A program made the position numbers and the translations under genes. Below the pieces are notes generated by a model. The model saw only the letters and a list, made by a program, of their open reading frames with translations. It ran no database searches and had not been told where the DNA came from. Below, one piece after another: positions 20,352 to 29,600 of a stretch of DNA of 47,417 nt. This DNA comes from Megasphaera sp. MJR8396C (GTDB lineage: Bacteria > Bacillota > Negativicutes > Veillonellales > Megasphaeraceae). The DNA lies in the NCBI RefSeq assembly GCF_001546855.1, contig NZ_KQ958209.1, positions 1 through 47,417 on the forward strand, in the 5' to 3' direction. Within the stretch, counting starts at the first letter, position 1. Every line of letters starts with the position of its first letter.

Positions 20352-21014
20352 ATGGAACAGGATCAAACGATGAAGGACTGGTTAGAAAACCTGATGACTT
20401 GCCAGGCCTGTCATCTACGACAAGAAGGCAACCGAGGTCCGACTCGGTATACCGGAAATATCACGTCGCCCTTGATGTTCGTCGGCGAAGGACCTGGCGG
20501 TGTGGAAGATGAATACGGCGTTCCCCTCGTCGGACCGTCGGGGCAGCTCCTCGACAAGGCCCTGTGGAGCGTCGGATTGACTCGGGACCGGGTCTACGTC
20601 ACCAATATCGTAAAATGCCGGCCCAAAAACAATCGCACACCGACCTTAGATGAAGGCCGTCACTGTGCCGATATCCACTTAGTCAAAGAAATCGACCTGG
20701 TTCAGCCAAAGGTCATCGTCTGTTTGGGAAAAGTCGCCTTCCAGTACTTCTATGGCAAGGCCGCCAGCATCATGCGCAATCGCGGCAAGTGGTTCACCTG
20801 GCGTGGCTACCCCGTCATGCCGACGTATCACCCGGCCTTTCTCCTGCGCCAGACCGGCCACGACCTGGTCGAATCGAAATGGCAGGTCTATTACGACTTT
20901 AAAGCCGCCGTGGAAAAGGCTAAAGCCGAAAATCCGGATTATACCTACCAAAGCCCGGAAAAGACGAATCTCTTAGAACAATACACCGCCTTAAAAGAAA
21001 GCCGAAGCTTTTGA
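20352..21014 (+). CDS. Family 4 (iron-sulfur) uracil-DNA glycosylase
   Basis: Removes uracil from DNA in base excision repair. The 220 residues show motif A as GEGPGGVEDEYGVPLVG, the VTNIVKCRPKNNRTP segment, and motif B as MPTYHPAFLLR. Cys17, Cys20, Cys89 and Cys105 are spaced as the four ligands of the [4Fe-4S] cluster of this family. AAGGGG lies 6 nt before the ATG. Monocistronic, between its own promoter and a bidirectional terminator; divergent from the nitrilase operon. Members are common in anaerobes and thermophiles, so no transfer needs to be assumed. Confidence 0.93.
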   Translation: MEQDQTMKDWLENLMTCQACHLRQEGNRGPTRYTGNITSPLMFVGEGPGGVEDEYGVPLVGPSGQLLDKALWSVGLTRDRVYVTNIVKCRPKNNRTPTLDEGRHCADIHLVKEIDLVQPKVIVCLGKVAFQYFYGKAASIMRNRGKWFTWRGYPVMPTYHPAFLLRQTGHDLVESKWQVYYDFKAAVEKAKAENPDYTYQSPEKTNLLEQYTALKESRSF

Positions 21015-21022
21015 TTTTAGCC

Positions 21023-21058
21023 AAAAAAAAATTGCCGTCACCATGACGGCAATTTTTT
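21023..21058 (+). terminator. Bidirectional terminator between the UDG and hydrogenase-like genes
   Basis: Perfect stem AATTGCCGTCA / TGACGGCAATT with a 3-nt loop. A run of As precedes it and a run of Ts follows, so it can stop both convergent transcripts. Confidence 0.92.
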
Positions 21059-21100
21059 CATTTGCAATGTATTCTGTTCTTCAGTAAAACCTGCGATTTC

Positions 21101-22330
21101 TCAGTCAAAATGCCGGTCATACAGATGGCTGTTTTCCAAGAATTCTTCAACCGTCGGGAACCCGAGTTTCTTCAAGAGTTCGATGACATAGGGGTTTTCC
21201 ATCGGCGTGCGAGAGAAGGCCTGTTTACCATAAGCCTGTACGTTGGCTTTGCCTTCTTCTTTCTTGATGATGGCGCGAGGACCGCCGACGCAGCCGCCGA
21301 TGCAGCCCATGCCTTCAAAGAAGTTACCGTCGCGGTTGCCTTCCAAAATGTCGTTGATCATAGCTTTACAAGCCGGAACACCATCGGCCTTACGGGTCTT
21401 GATATCGACCTTGCGGTCCGGATCGAGCTGATGTACCGTCGTCGTAACGGCTTCGGCAACGCCGCCTGCATAGGCATAGCTGATACCGGCTTCGGAAGCG
21501 TGCGGTACGTTGTCTTCCGGAAGGGACGCCAAGTCGATGTCAGTTACGGAGAATAAATCTTTTACTTCCTGATAGGTTAAGACGTGGTCAACGGCGCCGA
21601 CCAAATCCGGTTCATTCCGTTCGGCTTTTTTAGCCAGGCACGGGCCGATAAAGACGGTCTTAGCCTTAGGATGAAGGGCCTTTACCGTGCGGCCGCCAGC
21701 AATCATCGGCGATACCGAGCCGGGAACGTTCGGCAGCAACTGGTGATAGAGCTTTTTAATCATGGCAATCCACATCGGGCAGCAGCAGCTGGTCAGCTGG
21801 AACTGATCTTCACTCTGGATGTTGCGGTCGAATTCCAAGGCTTCTTTCAAAGTCAGGATGTCAGCAAAAACAGCGACTTCCAGCATACCCGTAAAGCCTA
21901 ACCGTTTAAAAGCCGTGCGCAGTTTACCCATGGTAACGTCAGGACCGAACTGGCCGGCGACGGCCGGTGCAACCATGGCATAAATCGGGCCGTCGTATTC
22001 GCGAAGCTCCTGAACGACGGGAATGATGTCCTTGCGGGTCTTCAAGTTGTCGAGCTTGCAGGCATCGACACAGGCCTGGCAGCCGACGCACTGGCTGTCA
22101 TCGACTTCAACGCCTTCAGGACCGCGTTTAATAGCGCCCCAATCGCACGCTTCTTCACAGCTGTGCGGTTCATCAGGAGGGCAGAGGCAGGGCTTAACCC
22201 GCCAAACCAGCGGATGGTCATCGGGATGAGCTAAACAGTCGATCAATCTCGGTTCCCCTTCAACACCAATAGGTTTACCATCAGCAGCGCGTTTAAGCAT
22301 TTGCTGATATAATTCATCTAACGTTTTCAT
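21101..22330 (-). CDS. [FeFe]-hydrogenase-like iron-sulfur protein
   Basis: The 409 residues combine an N-terminal iron-sulfur region with an [FeFe]-hydrogenase large-subunit C-terminal fold. Cys81, 84, 87 and 91 make a classical CxxCxxCxxxC [4Fe-4S] site; Cys48, 50, 58 and 62 may hold a second cluster. The three H-cluster signatures are present but divergent: L1 is TSCCCPMW (usually TSCCPxW), L2 is GPCLAKK (Cys231, usually PCxxK) and L3 is GCIGGCVGG (Cys342 and Cys346, usually ACPGGC). All four H-cluster cysteines are kept, so it could carry an H-cluster as a group B-like or sensory enzyme rather than the main hydrogenase. AAGGGGG precedes the ATG. Monocistronic. Confidence 0.85.
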   Translation of the reverse strand: MKTLDELYQQMLKRAADGKPIGVEGEPRLIDCLAHPDDHPLVWRVKPCLCPPDEPHSCEEACDWGAIKRGPEGVEVDDSQCVGCQACVDACKLDNLKTRKDIIPVVQELREYDGPIYAMVAPAVAGQFGPDVTMGKLRTAFKRLGFTGMLEVAVFADILTLKEALEFDRNIQSEDQFQLTSCCCPMWIAMIKKLYHQLLPNVPGSVSPMIAGGRTVKALHPKAKTVFIGPCLAKKAERNEPDLVGAVDHVLTYQEVKDLFSVTDIDLASLPEDNVPHASEAGISYAYAGGVAEAVTTTVHQLDPDRKVDIKTRKADGVPACKAMINDILEGNRDGNFFEGMGCIGGCVGGPRAIIKKEEGKANVQAYGKQAFSRTPMENPYVIELLKKLGFPTVEEFLENSHLYDRHFD

Positions 22331-22376
22331 ACATGAACCCCCTTAAAGAAATAACGAAGCCAAATCAGTTAGTTTC

Positions 22377-22406
22377 ATTATAACAGATTTTTAAGGGGGC
22401 TGACAG
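22377..22406 (-). promoter_or_regulatory. Promoter of the hydrogenase-like gene
   Basis: Minus-strand CTGTCA (22401-22406), an 18-bp spacer and TATAAT (22377-22382). It starts just after the cupin gene ends, giving a leader of about 40 nt. Confidence 0.6.
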
Positions 22407-22422
22407 TTTTTTTACTGAAATT

Positions 22423-23070
22423 TTAGTCTAATGTCAAAAGCAATGCCATTTTAAACGGACCATCGGCCGTAACGGCGTGGCGGCCGTTCTTGGAAAAGGC
22501 AAAGTTTTCACCGGCCTTAATGGGGAAATCCTGACCTTCATATTGAATGACAGCCTTACCTTCAAGGGCAAAAACAAGGGCTTCGCCAGGTGCAGCGTGT
22601 TCCGAAAGACCGGTACCGGCGCCAAAGCTCATGACGACGAATTTCATCTTCGGCGACTGGATGATGTCGCGATTAATAATTTTACCTTCCTGGCAGGGAA
22701 CGAGTTCAGCCAGGGAAAAGAGTTTTCCAGTATCGATATTCATAAGAGATTCCTCCTCAATCGTAATTTCAACATAGACGGCACCATCACGGCTTCTCAT
22801 ACCGACGGCTTTACCAGCCGGTACAGCCACGACCTGCCCGGAAGGGACTTCCCGATCACCGACCTCCCCATACAGAGACAGGCTTCCGGAAAGAACATAA
22901 ATGACCTTGGCTTTCTGATACGTTTCAGGACTGATATCCGTATGAGCGGCCAAAGAAAAGTAAAACAGATGATAGTCGGGCTCATTGACGACTTCCTTAG
23001 AAATCGTACAGCCTTCTACCGGCAAATTATCTTCATGGATAGAAAAAACAACACCTTTTCGTTCATTCAT
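22423..23070 (-). CDS. Double cupin-domain protein, function unknown
   Basis: 215 residues with two cupin barrels in tandem. The first is about residues 40-105, with the motif-2-like PSGQVVAVPAGKAVGM; the second is about residues 125-213, with FGAGTGLSEHAAPGEALVFALEGKAVIQY and IKAGENFAFSKNGRHAV. The second domain keeps the SEHAAPGE-type histidine and glutamate expected of a metal site; the first lacks an obvious HxH. No signal peptide. AAGGAGGGAG precedes the ATG. Cupins range from sensors to isomerases and dioxygenases; nothing in the surroundings fixes a role. Apparently monocistronic, upstream of the hydrogenase-like gene in the same direction. Confidence 0.8.
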   Translation of the reverse strand: MNERKGVVFSIHEDNLPVEGCTISKEVVNEPDYHLFYFSLAAHTDISPETYQKAKVIYVLSGSLSLYGEVGDREVPSGQVVAVPAGKAVGMRSRDGAVYVEITIEEESLMNIDTGKLFSLAELVPCQEGKIINRDIIQSPKMKFVVMSFGAGTGLSEHAAPGEALVFALEGKAVIQYEGQDFPIKAGENFAFSKNGRHAVTADGPFKMALLLTLD

Positions 23071-23258
23071 GGTACTCCCTCCTTTTCATGGCTTTAGTAT
23101 ACCCAATCGGTATTGTTTAGGCGGTTGTAAATCCAACAGAAAAATAAAATTTATCGCCACAGGAAATTAAAAGCTAGACGGATCAATCTAGGGAAACTAA
23201 AATCAACGCTTTACAAAAAGGGACTTTACTGTTAAACTGATATAGTAACTTAATATGT

Positions 23259-23332
23259 GCGGGTGTAATTCAGTGGTAGAATACGAGCTTCCCAAGCTTG
23301 GTACGAGGGTTCGATCCCCTTCATCCGCTCCA
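23259..23332 (+). tRNA. tRNA-Gly (anticodon CCC)
   Basis: Folds as a 74-nt cloverleaf. The acceptor arm is GCGGGTG / CATCCGC, the anticodon arm CGAGC / GCTTG encloses the loop TTCCCAA (anticodon CCC), and the T arm is GAGGG-TTCGATC-CCCTT. The discriminator is T and CCA is encoded. It decodes GGG. A perfect terminator follows at once. Confidence 0.95.
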
Positions 23333-23338
23333 TGATAT

Positions 23339-23374
23339 AAAAAGGACTCACGACATGTCGTGAGTCCTTTTTTG
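23339..23374 (+). terminator. Terminator after tRNA-Gly
   Basis: 30-bp perfect palindrome whose arm begins AAAGGACTCACGACA, followed by a T-run. It lies 7 bp after the tRNA end. Confidence 0.95.
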
Positions 23375-23960
23375 TCGCCTTGTTTGCACGGAGATTGATA
23401 GATGAATCATCGTCCCTCATAAAAATTATATCGCTGATGCGCCTTTGTATAAAACAAATAATTTTAAAATAATTTCATTTTATCAATATATCGTTACTTC
23501 GATATATGTAAATAAATATAATCACAAAAAGTTTATCAGACTCTAATGATTGCCTTTTATTCGATAAATGAAGCTTATAATATGGCTTAAAATTCAGGGA
23601 TATCAAACGCTTAAATCGTTATGTAATATACATATTAAATACATATTTTAAGAATTACTCTTGAATTTTTAAACGTGTTGGTGTATTATTACTGTAACAG
23701 ATTTGACACGTCTTTTTGTGTTAAATAAAAAAAATATAAACTGAGATGCGTATATTACCCATCGCTTAAGTTTTTTCGCTGCATGAATCTCGATATTTTT
23801 TATCAACAGCCCTCCCACTCGTGAGTCCTGCTGATTTTTGTTTACAGAAAATACGGATATTTTTTATCATATATCCGTCAATCTTTGACCTATACCCTCG
23901 AAAAAACTTACATGAATGGATAGTCTCCGCATTCCGAACTCACCAAGGAGGAGTACGTTG
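23375..23960 (+). promoter_or_regulatory. Long AT-rich upstream region of adhesin 1
   Basis: No gene is seen in these 586 bp. They hold an inverted repeat ATATATCG-6-CGATATAT (23486-23507) and the promoter at 23661-23689. A leader of about 265 nt follows, with the 14-bp direct repeat GATATTTTTTATCA at 23792-23805 and 23856-23869; the second copy overlaps an inverted repeat ACGGATAT-10-ATATCCGT (23853-23878). The base composition is clearly more AT-rich than the flanking genes. Confidence 0.55.
23661..23689 (+). promoter_or_regulatory. Promoter of adhesin 1
   Basis: TTGAAT (23661-23666), a 17-bp spacer and TATTAT (23684-23689), with start near 23696. Architecture and spacing match the adhesin 2 promoter. 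Confidence 0.65.
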
Positions 23961-26162
23961 ATGAAAAAATCAATCTACCAAAGAAAAACTGCCCTGAGAG
24001 CCGTCTTCGCCGTATTGGCTATCTGTGGAACCCTGTCGGTATCAGCTGCCACTACCGATCCCGCTCTGCTGGATTTAACGACGTCCGACACGACACACAA
24101 GAACAGCGTAACCAATAACGGCAACTCCAAAAAGGACACCATCGCCATTGGTTTTGATAATACCGTATGGGATGGCGGCTTAGCCATCGGTTCCAACAAT
24201 ACCGTAAGCAATGCGGCCTCCATTCATCTGGCTACGGCAATCGGTCGAAACAATACCGCCAACAACAATTCCGTCGTCGCCGGCCACAGTAACACCGGCA
24301 TCGGCGGCAGTGCCGTCTTTGGCTTCAATAACTATGGGTCCTCTTATGCAACGGTTCTCGGCCTCAATTCTAAATCTGCCGGTGGCATTGCAATTGGGGA
24401 TGGTGCCAGATCCGGCGCTTTCCAGATTTCTGATAAGCCCAATACCGCAACTATGGTAACCTTTACCACCGCTATCGGCAATGGTGCTGTATCCTTAAAC
24501 GGGACCTCGATTGGCTTTAAGACTAAATCAAATCTTGAAGGGCTCGCCCTAGGCAACGAGACCAGCGCCTTGTACGGCGGCACGGCCCTCGGCAGCAGCG
24601 CTTCAATAGCGGAAAACACCTACTCTATCCTGCATGCCGACGGTGTTGCCCTCGGCGACGGTGCCTATGCCGACCGCAGTTACGGTGCCTATGGATACGC
24701 CCCCCTCAGCGATATGGCTGCCACCTTAAATACAGAAGATTCAATGGCCAATGATCTTGCCTTAGCAAAGCAGATGGGCGACTCTGTCCTTACAGCGGTA
24801 CAGAACTTCTACGATACATACGGCGAAGCTACCTATAAACAGTGGCAGTCTCTGGCAGCAGACTATGACAAAGCAGACATCGCTTATAATAAGAAAAAAG
24901 TTGCCATGGAAGAGACAACCTATGCGTCTGAAGCCGACCGCCTAAAAGACTACAATGAGTTAGAGAATTTACGCAAAAAGCTCACAGATGCGGGAAATAC
25001 TTTGACGGATTTTGAAAAAGCAAACACCCATGATGGCGTCAGCCTCAGAAATGCTGTCCGCCTCAAAGAACATACCCTGTCGCCCTTCAAGGCTAACGGC
25101 AGTGCCGTCAGCATCGGCCGAGCAGCCGTCATAGGCGCCGATGGGTCCGTTCTGACAAGAGCGATTACTCGACAACTCACCAACCTGGCCGCCGGTACAG
25201 CTGACACCGATGCCGTCAACGTCGCCCAGCTGAAACAGGTAAAGACTTATGCCGATGGCATTGCCAATACGGTCAAAGAACTAACTGACAAAGTCGTCAA
25301 CGGCAATCGTGACTTTGCCGGCGATGACCAGAATAAGGTCAGCGTCAAAGTCGGTGAAACCATGGAAATCACCGGCGGCGCTGCTACAAATAACCTGTCT
25401 GACGACAATATCGGTGTCGTAAAAAAAGGGGAAAATGGCGTTTCCATCAAATTGTCCAAGGACTTAAAAGGCCTCAATACGGCAGAATTCAACACCAGCA
25501 TCACTGTCGGTACCGGCGACAACAAGACGGTCATTACCGGCGACTCCATTCGCACGGGCAATACGACAATCAACAACAACGGCCTTACAGTTGTAAACGA
25601 AGACTCGTCGAAAAACATTACCATCCAGAATGACAACATCAACATGGGTGGCAACACCATCCACAACGTTGGTGAAGCTCAGAATGCCGGCGACGCCATC
25701 AACAAAGGTCAGTTCGACCGGACGATTAGCACCCTCAACAGCGGCATGAGCGACATGAGCAGCCGTATCGGTCAGGTTGACCGCAACGTCAAACGCGTCG
25801 GCGCCGGAGCCGCTGCCTTAGCCTCCCTCCATCCCTTGGATTTTGATCCCGATGATAAAGCATCCTTCGCCGTCGGCTTCGGTTCCTATAAGAGCGAACA
25901 CGCTGCTGCCCTCGGTGCCTTCTATCGTCCTAACGAAGACGTCATGGTAAACCTTGCCGCAACCATCGGAAACAGTGATGATATGTACAGTGCCGGCGTT
26001 TCCTTCAAGATTGGCTCGTCCTCTCCTTACACTAATATGAGCAAGTCTGAAATGGCAGTCAAACTGGAAGAATTGACGGCTCAGAATCAAAAGATCGAAA
26101 GCCAGAACCAGGAACTCAACGAACGATTGGCTAAATTAGAAGCCCTCGTTGCCTCTAAATAA
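23961..26162 (+). CDS. Trimeric autotransporter adhesin (YadA-like), paralogue 1
   Basis: Type Vc secreted, outer-membrane-anchored surface adhesin of 733 residues. In order: a signal peptide (residues 1-29, KKSIYQRK then a hydrophobic core ending LSVSA); a left-handed YadA head of AIG-type repeats (about 45-245); an alpha-helical insert (about 250-380) rich in Lys, Glu and Ala; a neck with TNLAAGTADTDAVNVAQLKQ (about 403-423); a stalk with TTINNNGLTV and a second neck, NVGEAQNAGDAINKGQFD; and a four-strand anchor beginning VGAGAAALASLHPL (about 611-688). Unusually, a coiled coil of about 40 residues follows the anchor (692-733). AAGGAGGAG precedes the ATG at 23961; an upstream in-frame extension lacks a signal sequence and is rejected. 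Close paralogue of the next gene. Confidence 0.92.
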   Translation: MKKSIYQRKTALRAVFAVLAICGTLSVSAATTDPALLDLTTSDTTHKNSVTNNGNSKKDTIAIGFDNTVWDGGLAIGSNNTVSNAASIHLATAIGRNNTANNNSVVAGHSNTGIGGSAVFGFNNYGSSYATVLGLNSKSAGGIAIGDGARSGAFQISDKPNTATMVTFTTAIGNGAVSLNGTSIGFKTKSNLEGLALGNETSALYGGTALGSSASIAENTYSILHADGVALGDGAYADRSYGAYGYAPLSDMAATLNTEDSMANDLALAKQMGDSVLTAVQNFYDTYGEATYKQWQSLAADYDKADIAYNKKKVAMEETTYASEADRLKDYNELENLRKKLTDAGNTLTDFEKANTHDGVSLRNAVRLKEHTLSPFKANGSAVSIGRAAVIGADGSVLTRAITRQLTNLAAGTADTDAVNVAQLKQVKTYADGIANTVKELTDKVVNGNRDFAGDDQNKVSVKVGETMEITGGAATNNLSDDNIGVVKKGENGVSIKLSKDLKGLNTAEFNTSITVGTGDNKTVITGDSIRTGNTTINNNGLTVVNEDSSKNITIQNDNINMGGNTIHNVGEAQNAGDAINKGQFDRTISTLNSGMSDMSSRIGQVDRNVKRVGAGAAALASLHPLDFDPDDKASFAVGFGSYKSEHAAALGAFYRPNEDVMVNLAATIGNSDDMYSAGVSFKIGSSSPYTNMSKSEMAVKLEELTAQNQKIESQNQELNERLAKLEALVASK

Positions 26163-26185
26163 TAACTTATCCTACCTATAACCGA

Positions 26186-26228
26186 GACATCCTTTGATAT
26201 GATTATCATATTAAAGGATGTCTTTTTC
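26186..26228 (+). terminator. Terminator after adhesin 1
   Basis: Long stem with outer arms GACATCCTTT / AAAGGATGTC and an AT-rich inner part, followed by five Ts, 24 bp after the stop codon. Confidence 0.88.
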
Positions 26229-26695
26229 ATTCATTATCATATCTTCGTCATATTCAGCCCATTTATCACAATCCCGTTCATGATTCTAACAACGTATTGC
26301 TTGTAGGAATTTTTCTTACAATTTGCTTATTTTACGGATCCCAGAACCAATTGTTATCGGCGTGGTTAAGCTGTTTATCGATATTTAAAGTTTGTAGGAA
26401 TATTTCCTACAAAACATTTGTTTACAAATATAATAATGATATATTTAAATAAAAATCGTTATAAATAGTTGCATTTTGTCATAAATAGGAGTATTATACT
26501 CCATGAAAAGTGCATAGCAAAAATACACTTAATATTCCTTGGGCTTGCATATTGCCGGTTCATTTATTTTTCCCGTTAAACAGGATTTTTTTAATCTTAT
26601 TTAACGTCTTATTTTGGATTAAATGTGTCGCATTTACTTAAAACAAATTGGACTGGAATTATCCCATCAGGAATCGCTAAGGAGGAAGTTTGATT
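26229..26695 (+). promoter_or_regulatory. Long AT-rich upstream region of adhesin 2 with repeated operators
   Basis: No gene is seen in these 467 bp. Two copies of one inverted repeat lie upstream of the promoter: TTGTAGGAA-3-TTCTTACAA (26301-26321, one G-T pair) and the perfect TTTGTAGGAA-TAT-TTCCTACAAA (26391-26413). The promoter's -10 lies in a third palindrome. The leader of about 190 nt contains CGTTAAA / TTTAACG arms around 26575-26605. Confidence 0.6.
26469..26502 (+). promoter_or_regulatory. Promoter of adhesin 2 with palindromic -10 region
   Basis: TTGCAT (26469-26474), a 17-bp spacer and TATTAT (26492-26497). The -10 is embedded in the inverted repeat GGAGTAT-T-ATACTCC (26488-26502), so a protein bound there would block the promoter. 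Confidence 0.68.
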
Positions 26696-29600
26696 ATGAA
26701 AAAAGCAAAAAAATTGGCTCAAAAAAAGGCTGCTCTAAGTACAGTCTTAACCGTATTAGCACTCTGCGGTACCTTATCGGTCTCAGCCGCCGATCCCGTT
26801 ACAATGGATTTAACATCGGGCACGGATCACCCGAATAAAGTATCATCCAGTTCCACCACGGCCGATACGGTAGCCATCGGCTTTGACAACAAGGTTTATA
26901 ATGGGGCCCTGGTCATCGGCGATGACAATTACGCGATCAATACGAATAGTACAGCTGTCGGACGAAATAATAATGCCAACAACGGGTCCGTCGCCGTCGG
27001 CTACAATAATAAGGCCCTGGCAGGGAGTACCGTCATCGGTCAGAACGGCTACGGTACCAGTTGGGCCACCCTCGTCGGTAAGGATTCAAGAAGTGCCGGC
27101 GCCGTCGTTATGGGCCGGGAAGCCAGCGGCGGGATTTTTAATATCGACCTTACCACCAAAAATGACCCGACCCTCTCCTACACGTCAACGGCCATCGGCA
27201 ACTTTTCCTCCGCTCTTGTCGGGACATCCCTTGGCGCCAATACAAAATCAGATCACGGCGGCGTTGCCGTTGGTGCCGGAGCCAATGCTATGTACGGCGG
27301 TACAGCCATCGGGAAAGGCGCTTCTACGGCAGAAAGCACCTACTCTTACCTCCGCGCTGACGGCGTCGCCTTAGGGGATAGTTCCTATGCCACTCGTGGT
27401 TACGGCATCTATGGCTACGTTCCTCTCAAAGACACGACAGACATTGTCAAGAACGTGTACGCTACAACAGCGGCTACGGACTCGATGGCAAACGATATGG
27501 CACTGGCCAACAAGACAGGCGACGCCAGTGTCGTCTCTGCCGTTACCAACTTCTATAATCAGTATGGCGAAGACGTCTATAATGACTACAAAACGATAGA
27601 ATCAGCCTATGAAAAGGCCGTCATGGCCTATGATAAACAGGCTGCTAAAATGAACAGTACGACCTACGCCACGGAAGCCGATAGAGCTTCCGACCTGGCC
27701 ACACTCACCAGCTTATCGGACGGTAAAAAAGCAGCCATCGCTGCCTTGAAGGCCTTTGAAAATGAACATACAGGCATTGCCGCTGCCGTTCTCCGCAAAG
27801 ATAGTGCCCTGTCCACCTATAAGGCGACAGCTGCTGCCGTTAGCTTAGGCTATGGTACTGCAGATAGTAACGAAGCCGTTACCCGCCAAATCACCAACCT
27901 GGCTGCCGGTACGGCTGACACTGATGCCGTCAACGTTGCCCAGTTGAAACAGGTAGCCACCATTGCCAATAATCACACTGCCATTACCGTAGACGGAAAA
28001 GCTCCGACAGCTGGAGAAAACGGTGAACTCGGCGACTATGTCGGCGACAACAACCTGACCATGGCCGTAAAGGACGTAGACGGTCAGAAAACGTACGACT
28101 TAAAACTGAGCAACAGCCTCGTCATTGGTGAAAAAGGAGCCGATGGCGCTGATGGTACAGACGGTACACCAGGCAGTATCGGCATCGTCGGCCCGAAGGG
28201 TGCAGACGGCAAAAATGCCTATGCCGATATCTCCGTTAAAGATGGGGCCAATGGCCTTAACGGCGAAAATATTACTCGTATCGTTTACACCGATGAAGAT
28301 GGAACGGAACATCAAGTCGCAACCCTCGATGACGGCTTGAAATTTACCGGCGATACAGCAAACGTAACCGTCGCCAAGAAATTGAACGAAACCCTCCCCA
28401 TTACCGGCGGTGCCGATATGACCAGACTGAGCGACAACAACATCGGCGTCGTCGCTGATGCAGCCAGCGGCCTGACGGTTAAATTAGCCAAGGACCTTAA
28501 CCTGGCTGACGGCAGCATTACCCTTATCGGCGCCAAAGACGCTGACGACAATACCTTGGTACAAGGCCAGGACGGCAAATGGTATTCCGACTTGAGCGAT
28601 GCCACCTATGACGCTACGAGCGGTACTTATATCAAGACCGACGGTACGACGGTAACAGCTGTCGACAGTCCAACCACATCCACGGTTAACTTATCAGGAA
28701 GCGGCCTCGACAACGGCGGACAGACGATTACCAACGTCGCAGCCGGCGTCAAGGATACCGACGCCGTTAACAAAGGTCAATTAACCCAGGCTATCTCCGA
28801 TGCTACAGCCTCTGTAAACGGGAAGCACACGACGATTACCGTAGACGGCACGGAAGCAAAAGCCGGCGAATACGTCGGCACGGGCAACTTGAAACTCGGC
28901 CTGACCGAAACAGACGGCCAGAAGACGTATGATCTGAAGTTGAGCAACAATGTCACTATTGGCGAAAAAGGTGCCGACGGTGCAGACGGCACGCCTGGCA
29001 GTATCGGCATTGTCGGACCGAAGGGTGCAGACGGAAAGAACGCCTACGCTGACCTCACCGTCAAAGACGGAGCCAACGGCCTTGACGGCGAAAGCCTTAC
29101 CCGCATCGTTTACACCGATGAAGACGGCAATGAACACCAAGTCGCCACCCTCGATGACGGTTTGAAATTCTCCGGTGATACTGGCTCCGTTGCTAAGAAG
29201 CTGAACGAAACCTTGTCCATTACCGGCGGTGCCGACATGACAAATCTGAGCGATAAAAATATCGGTGTCGTCGCCGATGCAAACGGCGGCTTGACCGTTA
29301 AATTGTCCAAGGATTTGACCGGTATCAACAGCATTACCGGCCTGAGCAATACGACATGGGATGCGAACAACATCGTCAGCGGTCGTGCGGCAACGGAAGA
29401 TCAGCTGCAGGCCGTTGCCAGCGGCATCACCAACACGGTAAACGCCAATAAAGTCATCGCCGGCGACAACATCAGCGTCAGCCAAAACGCAGATGGCAGT
29501 GGTACGACGGTTTCCTTGAAGAATGACATCACCTTAGGTGATAAAACCGATGCTGCTAAACAGGTAAACATTAACGGCGATGCTGCTACGGTTACGGCCG

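Noticed and set aside
23375-23960. Riboswitch (for example c-di-GMP type) upstream of adhesin 1
   Set aside because: No conserved riboswitch core could be recognised; only simple repeats and palindromes are present.
23916-23960. Upstream start for adhesin 1
   Set aside because: It would put a non-hydrophobic extension before a clear signal peptide, and the strong AAGGAGGAG site lies just before the ATG at 23961.
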